This document shows positions 45,867-60,830 of a DNA stretch of 64,000 bases, in pieces. This DNA is from Daphnia carinata (Eukaryota > Arthropoda > Branchiopoda > Diplostraca > Daphniidae), in the NCBI RefSeq assembly GCF_022539665.2, contig NC_081338.1:7428446-7492445 (forward strand), given 5' to 3'. Below the pieces are notes generated by a model. The model had not been told where the DNA came from. It did no database searches and worked only from the letters and a program-made list of their open reading frames with translations. The position numbers and the translations under genes were made by a program. Position 1 is the first letter of the stretch, and every line of letters starts with the position of its first letter.

Positions 45867-48649
45867 GCTAAAAATGAAAACATTTAGAGTATGAAAAATC
45901 ACATAAATACCTTATGGTTGTAGTTCAAACACTCTTAAGCTTTTAAGATCTTTGACCAGCTGACCTAGTACTTTCGTACATGAGTAGGAAGACATGTATT
46001 GATGGTCACCAAGCAAATATATTCTAGTATTGCACATTCTTCTAGTGCTAAATTCCCTTGAAATGGCTGTGATCCCAACCAAAGTGACAATTGAGTTAAA
46101 AATTGGACATTTTCACTTAAGCCATGTCTGTGTCAATTCCAAATTACGCCCAGATGTTGGTCATCTAATTGAAAGCAGGTCACAGACACAATTGGAAGCC
46201 AATTTTCCAAATCAGTATTTATGAAAACAATTTTTAAACTATATCATTCAGTTTCACTTGATGCTTAAAACAACTGTTTGAAAATTGTAACAGGTTTCAG
46301 CAACAAATTTGTAAGTTTTTTCTAAATTTGAAGAACGATAATTATGTTCTGTGAATCAATATGCAGGTTTTGAACACAATTATTTTCAATCTCCGTGTGT
46401 GGTAAGAAATGTTTCTACCTTTCCGCCAATTTGTAGCAATTCAAATGAAAAGTAAGGCCGTCAAAAAATATAACATCTTAATTATCGAAAGGAATATAAC
46501 AAAGATAAGATCCAAATACCTTAAAATATTTGTGAACGCTGGATGTTTACGATGCAGCTGGATAAAAAAAAACTTGGGATAATATATCGTATGAGAAAAC
46601 TTCGTCGTCAAAGACGCTTGGGTCTTCCGCTTGCTTTTAGAAAACGATATCGCGTTAACGTTAAGCCGCGACCGAATGGTAAAAAGATGGCGGATTCTTA
46701 ACTATTTGCTACACTAGCGGCCCCTATTGGTGTATATTTCTAGTAGTAATATGCCATCTGGCGGGTGATATTTGCGTTTCAGTCAGCAACAATCATTCGT
46801 TGAAAATTACAATTTTTATAGCCTCCTAATTCTAAAATATGATAAACAAAATAAATTTTTGTAGCTTTTATAATTCTTCGTTATAAATATATTCTTTGCT
46901 TTAATTCTCCTGATTTCACAATAACTTAACAGTGCAGGGCACAGGGGTAGCAGTAACAAAAACCACTTTGCATTGGAGCAGCATTAGCTCTGGTACAGTT
47001 ACTAAAATCTTTTCGTTGTTTCTTACATTTGTTTAAATTATTTTCTAGTATTATTCCTAGCTTTTACGAGCTTTTATCCTCTTCACACCAAACTCGTTAA
47101 TAAAATCACTAAGTTAATGGGATGTTATGAATTTCTTCGCCATTTTTTGGTATGCAAAAGACAAGGTTAATGTGGGCCGCCGTCATCGGAAATACGTATC
47201 CCAACTTTGCGTCACGTTTTGACTACGGCAACCATTGTAATCGAGCTGACCAGAACGTTAGAGCCGTCAATTAAAAAAATAAGAATAATTAAATCCTTGC
47301 ATGCTCAAAAAGGGCTGGCAGCTACTCAATCAACCTTTGATTGATGGACGAACAAAGCAGATACGTAAGAAAATACCTATACTGCAAACTCGATCTTTCA
47401 AAGTGAACGTTAACTTCTTTTTATTTATTTATTGGATCAAGAGATATAACTTGTATATAGCCCAGACTTAATCCGGGTACAGACTTTCTAACTATTGTGC
47501 AGGCGTGCCAAAACTGGTCTAACTTTCTACGACAAAAAACGAAAAGTTTATGGATGAACACGTTACGAATATATCATTTTTGTCTCATTAAAATGTTTTA
47601 CGTTCGGGAAGCGTACTCCGGAAATTTGCCATTTTGAACGACAAAAATGCGTAAAATAGAGAGCTATCGTCAACCAGATGACTGGGTTTCCATGCGCATG
47701 AAAATATCAAAGAGGCTAATGAAATCTCTATCACGAAACATGAAGAAATGGAACAAGAAAAACTTCAACTTTAACTGTTTATATGTGTTTTTTAGGTTCG
47801 TCATCGAATTGCATTCTTGAATAAAGTCATGGTATCTTAGACTTCTTTTCTCCACTAATTTTTTTATCATGCATGATGAAATAATTTTCCTGTGAAATTC
47901 TATTTTTAACGTATCCCACTAAAAGAATATTAATTACAGTTAATACATAATAGGGAATGAAAAAAAAAATAGATAGAGTCGGAAATTCGCAATTAGTTTT
48001 GAGGTTTGGGGTTTAGTCTTGACCTCGAAGTAGCTAGCTTCTGGCTTTACAATTAGAACTCTGTAAGCATTTGCGTTTTTAACACTTTCACTTGAATAAT
48101 TTTTGTTGGAATTTAGTGGATATGCAGTTTTGCTTTTATCTAGAGGCAAATATGCCCCACACATAGTCCAGCTCGAAAACTGCCACAAAGCATGAAACGA
48201 TTATTGCGAGATATCTTTATTTGGAAATCTGGCAACGTTTTTTTGTTGACTTCACGATGAAAACTAAATGTGGTTCTGCAACACATAAAGACGCGAATTT
48301 CGTGTTTCTCTTAAAGTGAACTAAACGTCCATTGGTTTAGCCGTTGCGGAATCCTTCCACCACCTGCACCCGCCCACCGGAATGCGTGAATACCAGTCGC
48401 ACCGATATTCGTCCTCGAAAAGACGAAGATATCCCGAGCCCCGAGGAGAGAAGTCCTTGGCAGATAGTAACCCGTTAAGTAAACTGTGATTCTTCCTCTT
48501 GTTTTCCTTGTAAATAAGATATTTATTGCGGCTTCCGAAATTTTGGTAAGGCTAAAATAGCGTATAGTTCGTTTCCGTTTTATCCTGCCTGAGCAATATT
48601 CTTACAATAGCAGTTTTTGGTACACAGAAAGTGAATCCAGCACAACAAC
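45867..48649. promoter_or_regulatory. Long divergent spacer PRPF39 / MPC2
   Basis: 2.8 kb, AT-rich. AAGATGGCGG at 46684-46693 is a strong YY1/Pho-like match 0.8 kb upstream of the PRPF39 ATG and may mark its real promoter. A GC-rich island at 48330-48480 holds a 35-codon ATG-started ORF (48382-48489) with an Arg/Ser-rich sequence (SSSKRRRYPEPRGEK). It could be an upstream ORF in the MPC2 leader or a lone first exon of another gene. Minus-strand frames at 47670-47870 and 47940-48188 are not supported. Confidence 0.35.
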
Positions 48650-49065
48650 ATGTCTTCTGCAGTCTACAGAGCCACTATAAATTTTGCTGATCGATTCGTT
48701 CCGCAGAAACTCCGACCTTTATGGGAACATCCAGCTGGACCCAAAACAGTTTTCTTCTGGTCACCACTCTTCAAATGGGTTAGAAAAATTGCAGTTAAAG
48801 TCTATGTCTCATTGTTAACTGATTTTTTTGCCAGGGCTTGGTATTAGCTGGTATCGGAGACATGAACCGCCCAGTAGAAAAAGTGAGCATTAGACAATCT
48901 GGTGCTTTAGCAGCTACAGGATTCATCTGGTCTCGTTATTCATTGGTCATCATCCCCAAAAACTGGTCTCTTTTCAGTGTGAACATGTTTGTTGGTCTAA
49001 CCAATGCATACCAGGTTGTTCGGGTCTTGCTTCATAAAAACAAAGAGAAGGCGATAACTCAATAG
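48650..49065 (+). CDS. MPC2: Mitochondrial pyruvate carrier 2
   Basis: Two exons, 48650-48778 and 48835-49065, joined in phase 0 (AAATGG|GTTAGA, TTGCCAG|GGCTTG), give 119 aa. MPC2 pairs with MPC1 to import pyruvate across the inner mitochondrial membrane. Landmarks: amphipathic N-terminus ending LRPLWEHPAGPKTVFFW, WGLVLAGIGDMNRP across the splice, ATGFIWSRYSLVIIPKNW and NMFVGLTNAYQVVRV. The length is normal for the family. A polyadenylation signal AATAAA lies at 49206-49211. Confidence 0.97.
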
Positions 49066-52000
49066 CTTTCTGAGAATTTGCCAAGACTGTTGCAGTCGTA
49101 GTTTCAATTATCACCATTTTATTGTTGAAAACAATTGGTTATGTAAATTCTTGCTTACCTTCCCGTAAGACTTCTGTTATTCAGTTGTCCTCCAGTTGAG
49201 TACAAAATAAAAATGTTAACCGTGTCGCACATGTACCCGGTAGCGTTCATTCAAGGTTAAAGAAACCTACGAGACAATAAAAACAGTTGTGAAATAAACA
49301 TAATTGGCAACGAGTTGAGCTGGACACGGAAGTTTCTCACCATATCCGCTCTCTGACAACAGTCCGTTGCTAATAGATGGCATGGTGAAATGTAAACAGT
49401 GACCTTAATGTATTTTCCATAAAATAGCAAGTTAGATATTCAACCACGACGAAGTTATGCGGTCTACATCCAAACAACAAGCATTTATTTCAAACCACTT
49501 GCCAACACTATATTTTTTTTTTAGGAAATAACAAACAAAAGAGAAGGAGTAAAAAAGAAAAACCGAACTGCTTTTGTTATCAAAGCGTGAGTTCCAAGTC
49601 CGCCGTTCAATTCCTTCCCTCCGCCCCTTTCGCCCACTGAAAAACGTGATGACGCACATAGCAATAGGTGAAAATGTTTTCATACCAAGCGAGTCGTGAG
49701 TAGCCTTAACTCTGTTTTCAAATCCAATTTTTCGTTAGCCCTGGCTTGAGTTCGTCGAGCACGTCGTCATCAATATCGAACGGAAATCCCATTACATATA
49801 CCTATTGTCTGTACGTTATGCAAGTACCAAAAAAGGTTTCTTCAAGTTGTTTTCGACGAAAAACCGCAGTTAGGAGCACCCATACTTCTATTATAACCCA
49901 GCACGCTTTAGGCCCATGTATATGCTGTACAGTACAACGAAATACAGCCACCAGGCTAACAACTTCGAAGGGAAAGACAAAAAGGGGAGACACTAAAATC
50001 ACAAACCTCGTGTCTGGTATAGTACGCGTGACAAGTTTTTATAAAGTGAAAGGTGAGGGTTGGCAACTGATGGACTAATTTCTTTAAGACAGCGTCACGA
50101 TCTAGTTCCCGTTTTTCTTTCTTTTTTCCTAAATGGATTCATCACGTCATAGGAAAGGAAAAAAGAAAACAGAAAACAAAAAAAAAGCGAATATCAATAA
50201 TCAAAGCAAAATCTACATACCGGTATGTAAGAGAAAAACAAAAGGGCACTAAAATGAAGAGCCAACGTTCCGACAGACGATGGGCAACTGTCGGCTGCTA
50301 TCAGCGAAACCACATCGGAAACATCAAAATGCTGAGAATTTTTCGCCATCCGTTCAACGAAATGTCAAGGGCATCTGCATTAAATAACTGGAAATGATAC
50401 AGAATGCCTTGGCTGTTTTTTTTTTCATTCTCCTTTTCATTCTAAAATCGGAAAAGTCGTTTTTCTGCTTCATCCAGTTCTGGATGAAGTACAGAAGTCT
50501 TCCATCACCTTCAGGGCAAATATTTCTTCATTTATGCATTTTATTAGGCTGGTTTCTAACTGCTGCTGCTTGTCGTGTAAAATACCATTCAGGTGTTGAT
50601 GCAGCCCTCTTGTTCGTGTTCAAATAAGGTGGAATACCTCATGACCTTCTACCCACAGTTTCCCAGATGAGACGGGTCATTTTCGAAGTATAAAAACAAC
50701 AACATGCCCTCGAGTTATTTTGCCTGAGCGTAGGAAGGGCATCCAACTGGTAAAAGATAAACGAGAAAGAAAAAAGGGAAACGATTTCCCGAAAATGTAA
50801 CAGAACTAGTCGAGCAGAATTGAATCACGAAGTAGCTGTCTGTGCTCCTTTGGTGTGCGGTAGGGGAAAGAACAAGTAAATGTTGTAATTCCGCGAAATC
50901 CGAAGCAAACAGACACCAAAGGGATTGTGTGTTTCTTTCTCTCATATGTTTTGGGAAAATCCAAACTGTTTTTCTTTTCCCTTTTATGTTTTTCCAACTT
51001 ATTTCTTCTTGTTTTCGAAGGCTCGAAGGGAGGGTATTTTTATATACGTGGGTGTAGGTGTGTGTGGTTAAACACGAGTGTTTCATGCCCTAAAGGCGGG
51101 TATGTCTAAGAAGAGGAAGGTAGCCAAAAGCCAACAGTGTTGTTGTTCCGAGCCTCTAAGAAACGGAGGGTGGGGAGAAGAAGGAAGAAGAGGGAGAGAA
51201 AGAGCGAGAACGTGATCTCCTCCAGGCCTCCGCCAGACAACGGGCAACACTCGCACGAACGCCGCGCTCGTAGGCGGTTCGTTCATAACCTTCGTTCTTA
51301 CCTGTTGTGTTTTTTTTTTGTTATTCTGGGTTTTTCTTCCGCTTGAAATAATATCCCGAAGAGTTTACTATTTTTTTCGCAGTCAAAGTCGTGGGGAGAC
51401 GAAAAAACAAAAGAAAATTCGGAAAAGTTATTCACCTCTGTTCATAAGTGTCTACCTGGATTATACCAACTGCACGTATTGTTCCTTTCGTAACGTTCTA
51501 CAAGGAAAGGGAAAAAATACGAAAAAAATTCAACCGGGCTAACACCTTCATTGGGATTCCGAGCAGAAAGTGAGTTGCTTATTTCATTTTGCCTAATTAA
51601 TTAGTCTTTTGTTATTGTTACTGTCTTCCTTCGGGATTTCCCAAACGTTTGTTTTTTTCCCCGAGAGATGAATTGGCTGTAGATCAGTTACAGTACAACA
51701 AAAGAAAAACAGAAAATTACAATTGCAATTTGATACCAAACAAAAGAAACCCATGCCCTTGTCCCTCTCCGAAAATGTTTGTGCAATATACGAGCAGAAT
51801 GGGATATCATAAGGATAGGTTCTCGGGTAGTGCCAGCAGGCGCCCCGGGAGGAAAGGTGAACGCATGAATTCATCACGAAGCAAAGAAAATGCGCGATGT
51901 ATTATGAGAGTGTGTGTAGTCTTTTCGTGCGGGTGCATATACGCCCGCGTGCATCTTAAATAACCTTGGGAGTCTTTGTCACGATACTCTTTTCTTTTTT

Positions 52001-53085
52001 TTGCTATATATTCGCTCACGCGGGCTCGTTATCTTTCGTCTCGCCTTTTTTTCTTCTTCTTTCTAACGATCATCAGGTGATTGATATACGAACTACACTA
52101 GTTAAGCTCACCTCTTTTACCTGGAAATATTTAATGTTTGAGCTCGTTGCTTGTCTTTTGTCTGTTTGCTGTCGGCTCAACTGGGTCGACATTGCGAAAT
52201 GGGCTTGGCTTTCAGATAGGAAATGAAGGCTTTCCTTCCATCTCAACAATCAGCCTTTATACTGTTGTTATCTACGTATTTATCATTTTCCTACGTCTGT
52301 TTCTCTTCTCATTTGGTTTAAACCGTCGCTTTCCTCACAGCAAACTTTATTGTAGTGCAGTACCCGGTTGAATCATTGTCTGGTCCTCTATTTTTCTGTT
52401 CTTTTCATCATTTCAACTCGTTCCGAACTGACGCTCTGCTGAACGTCGTTTAAACCCCCTTGATTGTTCTTCACGGTATTTGACATAACTCTCTTTTTTT
52501 TTCGTCTTCTTTAAACGAAATTGTTTTTCAATAAACTTCAACCACTCCATCTCCTTAAAATACCGGTTTCTCCGTGTCTCTTTCAACGATTTCTTTCCCC
52601 CTTTTAAGTTCAAAGTAGCAAAAGGTACTATTGTTGAGACGAAGCAGATGAAAAAGGGGGAAAAAAAGGGCTAAAAAAAGAATTTCAGCTGACGCTTTAC
52701 AATAATGACGCCGAGATTTCTCAGCCGTTGCAACGGGCCGACGAGGTCCAGCTGCGCTGGAAAATGAGAAAGTATTCTTTCTAGTGAGCCCACCCTGTTT
52801 TTTCAAACTCGTAAAAAGAAAATGAGTATAAAGATACGATAGGCGCATTTCGTTGCAATGTAGCATAACATCCGTGATAATGAAGACGGCCGAGCCAGGG
52901 CAAAAGGAGAGGGGCGGTTTTGTTTTGTTTCAACTGCTGCTGCAGTTTAATCTCTCATCGTCTGACTTCCTGCTGTTCGAATCGACTACATCATCTTTTT
53001 TTTTCTTCTTCTCTTTCTCAAGATTAAAAAAAGCGCTGAGCTTCAGTCGCGCAGATTCAAAAACAGCTGGTCACCCAATACAACA
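49066..53085. other. Long gene-poor region
   Basis: 4 kb without a supported gene. It contains the MPC2 3' UTR, then long purine- and pyrimidine-rich stretches (about 50400-52700). Many ORFs on both strands are low in complexity and overlap each other. It probably includes the promoter and untranslated leader of the gene at 53086. No transposon ends or terminal repeats were recognised. Confidence 0.45.
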
Positions 53086-53787
53086 ATGGTAAATACCTCT
53101 AGCGCCATGTCGTCGGAGCGGGCCATCCCTGACCTGTGGGATGTGTTTGGATCGCGGGGCGGCGGCCTGGCTGTCCGACGAAACTCATGGCAAAAGATGC
53201 AAAAGCAGCTATCCGAGGACGAACGAACCGTCACGGAATTGTTCAACGATCTTCACGTTCATGCCGATCTGCCAGCCGAAAACAATTCGATTCCTAGCAA
53301 ACACAAAAACGGCAGGTGAGGCAGCAAAAAAAAAAAAAAGTTTTAGAGATTACAAAAAATCAAATAACAATAATAATGCCTCCCACATTTTCGGCACTCC
53401 TCGGATGACTGGTGGTCTTTATGCAGCAATCATCGCAACAAGACGGACGAGTACAATGAGCGTAACAATATCAGCAATAACCAGCAATCGAATAATAACT
53501 GGGAACACATTGAAAAGCACCTGTCCATGAAGAAGACGATTCGTAAGAAGATGATGCGCGATCTCCAGCAGGCTTTCATCGACGGCCAAGAACCACCCGA
53601 TGCCGTTCAACGATGGGATAATGTCCAGTTGGACGCCCACAAGGCCGGCATCGAGCCCAATTTGCTAGACATGTTGAAAGAGAAGAAAACCGAACAACCC
53701 GTACAATCGCAACCGATTGCGCCGACCAAGAAGCCAGGCTTTTGGAAAAAATTAACGATGAGGAAAAGTAGCAGTAGTAAACGGTGA
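53086..53787 (+). CDS. Hypothetical basic/acidic protein, two exons
   Basis: Exons 53086-53315 and 53427-53787 join in phase 2 (GGCAG|GTGAGG, CTTTATGCAG|CAATC) to a 196-aa protein. The N-terminal part has AIPDLWDVFGSRGGG, a charged helix (WQKMQKQLSEDERTVTELFNDL), then an Asn-rich low-complexity linker from exon 2. After that comes a helical Lys-rich segment (MKKTIRKKMMRDLQQAF) and a strongly basic C-terminus (KKPGFWKKLTMRKSSSSKR) that could bind membrane or RNA. An alternative start is the second Met, MSSERAIPD. I do not recognise the family. The coding pattern, in-frame splice and structured segments make it a likely real gene. It converges on Greatwall. Confidence 0.7.
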
Positions 53788-54452
53788 TTCATTCCTACAA
53801 TATATTTAACCGCGTGCAACCACACCCACCCCAATACGAAACACAAAAGAAAACAAAAAGAAATTTCGCTAACAAGTTGAAATCGACAAGTGACCGATTC
53901 CAATGACTAATGAAGGTCGCTATTATAAATAAATTTACATAACCTGGAACAAAATTGACGAGGATAAATGACGACGTTTCGTGGCCTATTCTAATAACTT
54001 GTGTCCATAAACCCTCACTATCTCCCTCTATCGTCAAAAGATTTTCATCATTATCCTTTTGTTCCACTCTCTGATGTCCTTGTTATTTTTCCTCCCCTTT
54101 CCTTTCTTTTGCGTCGTTCCCTGTGATACACAACTGCGTCTTTTTTTTTGTTTTTTCTTTGCCTCACCACATGCAGATTTTCACTTACAGTATATGTATT
54201 CTTTTTGTTTGTTTAAAATATGCGAGTGTAGAAACATATACACGAGAACAAAAAAAAAATTATGTTTGGTAATCTTTTTTTTGTCTTTTTTTTTTTTTTT
54301 TTCGTGCACATATAGTTATTCCATGAATACGACGAGATGATTGCCGGGTTAAGGGGTTAAAGTAAAACGAAAGCTAAAGAATTTTTTCCCTTTCCTTTTT
54401 CTTGTGTGTGTCTAAAAGTAGAGGTTTTTCAGGAGAACCGTTTACCTTTTCA
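53788..54452. other. Convergent spacer to Greatwall
   Basis: 3' flanks of two convergent genes. Several T-rich runs (54284-54302) fit 3' UTR sequence. Nothing else recognised. Confidence 0.5.
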
Positions 54453-56584
<2,132 letters not shown>

Positions 56585-57803
56585 TTTGAAGAGATTCTTT
56601 TGATAATCGAAAATTTTTCGTCAACGTGGGGTTTTGGCTTCCATTCGAATTTGAATCTTTTCAACGGTAACAAGCAGCGAATGCAGACGACTGGTTGCCA
56701 ATGCATCCAAACTGGATTCATGGCTTCCCACCAGATACTCTAGCGGTCGTCGAAAACACTAGAACGTCGTGAGAAATTCGACAGCGATGCCATCTTACGG
56801 TAAAATGTGCTTATCTTTGAAATCAATTGTTTGAAATATTATTTAGATGTATTTAGTCGTCGTTAATTACGTAACTGGTTTCCTGGAAATTTTACCTCTG
56901 CCACTCAGAGCAATTTTTCCTTCTTCTAGATTTTTATGTAATCCTTACGTAACTAACGCCCCATTTTCAGAGCTTATTTTAGTGTTCTGTGTCCGGTGGT
57001 AAGAGTACAAGGCTACAGGATAGTGTCTCGTTTGCGTAGCTGACAAAACAGCTGATGGTCTAATCAAGTTCTAATCTCAAGGTGTTCTAATCAAACCTTT
57101 CCCCAGTAACTGCATGAAAACTAATTGGATACAGAGAAATGATGCAACTGGCTGACGTCGTACGCAACGGAGGTGGCAACTCAAGGTAGTTTATAACTGA
57201 TTGAACTTGTAACCTCGAGAGAGGATGTTTTGCTTTGTGATTGGGGTTATCCGGTGTGGTATCAAGATCGATATGAGAACCATACGAACCGGACTGGCGT
57301 TGTGTACTTGGTACGTCTTTCACGACATGCATGTCACATTGGGTAAACAAAGTCTGGAAGATTAATCGTCTCTGTTGTAATCCTCAATACCTATTTATAC
57401 TGTATACACACAAAACGAAACAAAATTTTCCCTTATGATAAAATAATCCTCTCTCAAAGCGGATATTTCATTGGTTCGTGAACGTATATTTAACAGCAAG
57501 ATTACAATGACGTTGATTGCTTTCAGGTCAGTGACTAGCCCAATGGGAGGAGACAATGGTCGCTCCATACCGGATTTCGTCCGTACAGCTTTAGCAAAAA
57601 TACTTAAGCTGCCCAAAAATGAACATACTCTCACCTGTAAAACGAAATAAAACAAAAACAATGGGTGGCTGTTGTCTAGGGAGACAACAAAATCGTTCCT
57701 CCTCCCTCCTGAATTTTTTGAAAGGCCAGACGAGTATCGAAGCCCATAAATATGTCAAACAAGGGCAGCTCGGATGGCATAGATCGTTGATCTTCACTCA
57801 AGG
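56585..57803. promoter_or_regulatory. Divergent spacer Greatwall / alkaline phosphatase 1
   Basis: 1.2 kb. GCCATCTT at 56789-56796, reading AAGATGGC on the Greatwall strand, is a YY1/Pho-like match 205 nt upstream of its ATG. A minus-strand open frame at 57087-57350 is unsupported. Otherwise nothing recognised. Confidence 0.35.
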
Positions 57804-60049
57804 ATGATGTACTCCCAGATTTTGTTGGCGACGACGTTGATCCTGTCCTTGACGGGTGTCGCTTTCGGTGATGGACAACACAGTGGCAGCAGAGATCGTG
57901 CTGCAGCTAGGGCTGCTCGCCAAGCACAGCGAGCTGTTACCGAAGGTAGAAAATCTTGTCTTTTTTGTTTAACTTACAATTTTAATTAAGTGCCGTAACG
58001 TTCTTTAACAGATGCGGCGTATTGGAATCAACTTGGTCAGCAACTGCTTCTGGACGAACTGGGCAAACAGCGAATCAATACCCAAGCCAAAAACATTATT
58101 TTCTTTCTCGGCGACGGTTAGTTATTTTCACCGCGATGTGTGTCTATCGATTTATCGTGTTTCAATTCAAATTTGATACGTAGGTATGTCAATCTCAACC
58201 GTAACGGCCGCTCGAATCTACAAGGGACAGAAGGCAGGCAAAACCGGTGAAGAAGAGCAGCTGTACTTTGATCGATTTCCTTACACCGCTCTCTCAAGGG
58301 TAAATTGCATTTTAAATTGTTCTGATAAGCATCAGAGTGTATGTTAATTACATTTGGCTTATGCTCTTACATTCAAAGACCTATTGCACGGATGCCCAAG
58401 TAGCCGACTCTGCCTGCTCTGCTACTGCTTACCTGTGTGGTGTCAAGACAGACACGGATACGATCGGAATCGATGCCAACGTTGAATTTAATAATTGTAC
58501 TACTCAAAATGATCCATCCACTCACGTTGATTCCGTCATGGCTTGGGCTCAGGTATGGTAGCACATGTTCATTAATAAAATACAATTGTCACGATTGTTA
58601 TGTGTAATGGTGGGTATTGGTGAACGCAGGCTGCTAACAAAGGAACGGGAATCGTGACAACTACACGCATTACTCACGCCACACCAGCTGGAACTTACGC
58701 TCATGTTGCCAATCGCGATTGGGAAGACGACTACGCGCAATCTTTCGATGGTGCAGACTCAAACGTTTGCGACGACATCGCCGAACAACTCGTTCTCAAA
58801 AACCCCGGCCAAAATTTTAAGGTAATTCAACTTTAATCCATTCGAATGAGCTAACTCACAATGATGCATTGGATAGGTCATTTTGGGAGGTGGTCGTGCT
58901 TATTTCACACCAAGGACTGCCACAGATCCCGAAACCGGAGCAGCTGGTCGTCGTCGAGATGGCAAAGATTTGATTGGACAGTGGACAGCTAATCACCCGA
59001 CTGGCAAATACATTACCACTCGCGATGAATTGGTTAATCTGGATGTTGCTGGAACTGATTCTGTCTTCGGTTTGTTATCCATTTCCAATGATAAATCGTA
59101 ATTGAATTTAATAATTTAATATTTCAGGTTTGTTCAGCCCATCTCACATGGAATACTTTTTGGAATCCGGCACGGCCAATAATCCATCATTGGAGGAGAT
59201 GACACGGACAGCTATCCGAATGTTGCAAAAGGAGGCCAACGGTTATGTTTTGCTCGTCGAAGGTTCGTTTCATTTCGATCGACGGTCTTGTCATGCTTTC
59301 ATCAATTGTTCACTTGATTGATTTCTGATTAATTTTACTTTTTCAGGTGGAAGGATCGATCAGGCCCATCACGACGGGCGGGCTAAAGTAGCCCTTGAAG
59401 AGGCCTTCCAGTTCGATTTGGCCATCGCCGCTGCTGTCAATCTTACAGACCCAGCTGACACGCTCATCATCGTTACGGCAGATCACTCACATACCATGAC
59501 AATCAACGGCTATCCCGATCGTGGCAACGACATTCTAGGTCAGTCATGTGTTCTTAACCTAAAATTTGTTGTTTACATCGTTCGTATCTTATTTCATGGC
59601 CTTCTAATTCGAACTTTATCATTTAACGATAGGCCTAGTTGGTTATTTGGCTTCTGATCTGAAACCCTACACAACTCTGGGTTATGCCAATGGACCCGGC
59701 TATGTTAACGGCTACGCGGGAGGAGTACGTGTTGATTTGACCAATGTCGATACGAGTAATAATCAGCTTTTTTCCCCTTCATTATGCGTTATTCCGGCAT
59801 TTCTTTTTGCGCATTTGACACGTTATGATTTCTTGCATTTTAGCTGCTGATACATTCAAGCAGCCAGCGTTGGTTCCTCTTGCGTCCGAGACACACGGTG
59901 GCGATGATGTCGCTATTTTCGCTCGTGGTCCTCAAGCGCATCTTTTTCAAGGAGCCTACGAGCAACACTACATCGCTCACGTTATGGGATATGCAGCCTG
60001 TATTGGTCCTGGCGTTAAATTCTGCGACGTTCCGCGAAATCGTTATTAA
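57804..60049 (+). CDS. Alkaline phosphatase, copy 1 (no GPI tail visible)
   Basis: Ten exons (57804-57945, 58012-58116, 58184-58299, 58379-58552, 58630-58821, 58877-59069, 59128-59262, 59347-59538, 59633-59755, 59844-60049) give 525 aa. It is a zinc/magnesium-dependent phosphomonoesterase. A signal peptide (about 22 residues) precedes the mature enzyme. Family motifs: [10 protein letters not shown], the nucleophile Ser in [65 protein letters not shown]. The protein ends soon after the last cysteine (FCDVPRNRY) and lacks the hydrophobic GPI-attachment tail of its neighbour, suggesting a soluble secreted enzyme unless an alternative last exon exists. The next gene is a tandem duplicate with eight identical internal exon lengths. 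Confidence 0.95.
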
Positions 60050-60830
60050 ATAACTCGTTTTTATTGAGTACCTGAACTGGATTTTCTACAGTTATGGCAA
60101 TTGTCCAAATGCGCACTAACATTTGGAAATTGAAACACTATCTTCGATTGGCTTACATCCACTAACACTAAGGTTCTTTAAGAATTATATTTACCTGACC
60201 ATCAACCTCTTTCTTGATATTACATGTTGTTCAGAAATCGAAATACAATTATTCAATCGAATTTAATTTTAAGTGTTAGATTGATTTTTGCTACTAAGAG
60301 CAGCTTCGTGTGTTTTCGTATATCAACAGCAGATCCACAATAACCTTGGTTATACATAGAAAACCGGGACTACTGCACCTGAGTTATGGCGGACTTTAGT
60401 GCTGATAAAGGAAAACGTCTAGGGCTATCAAGCTTAGTGTTTATCACCTTGATACTGCGCTTATAGATACAGAGGCTAGCAGTTTCGTAACGGTTATCAA
60501 CAGATCAAGGGGATATAGAGTCTAATAAAAATGATTCGACCAGGGCACGATCTCACCTTTCATCCTCTTGGTTGGGTGTTGACACTTTATCTCGTTTCGA
60601 TAGCGATGTACAAGACAACGCACATGACCAAACGACCTTTCAATTGAGGGTCGTGTGTGACAATCAGTTGATGAAACAGGACAAAGATCTCGTTCAACAT
60701 AGTTTCCTCTACTACACAAATCGTATGCTAATACGTTAGTCAAATATGGACTTCGTTTATTCACGAACTGTCATTCGCTTTCAGAAATCCCATCAGGAGA
60801 GTGAGATCACGGTGCAGCAGATCAACACAA
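60050..60830. other. Spacer between alkaline phosphatases
   Basis: 3' flank of copy 1 and promoter of copy 2. Nothing recognised. Confidence 0.5.

Noticed and set aside
49746-50078. 110-aa Ser/Thr-rich ORF on the + strand
   Set aside because: TTG start, low complexity, no splice signals or neighbours; not supported as a gene.
51593-51963. Overlapping ORFs on both strands in the gene-poor region
   Set aside because: Both are composition-driven in purine/pyrimidine-rich DNA.
57087-57350. 87-aa minus-strand ORF between Greatwall and ALP
   Set aside because: No splice or family support and not near-complete in any frame model.
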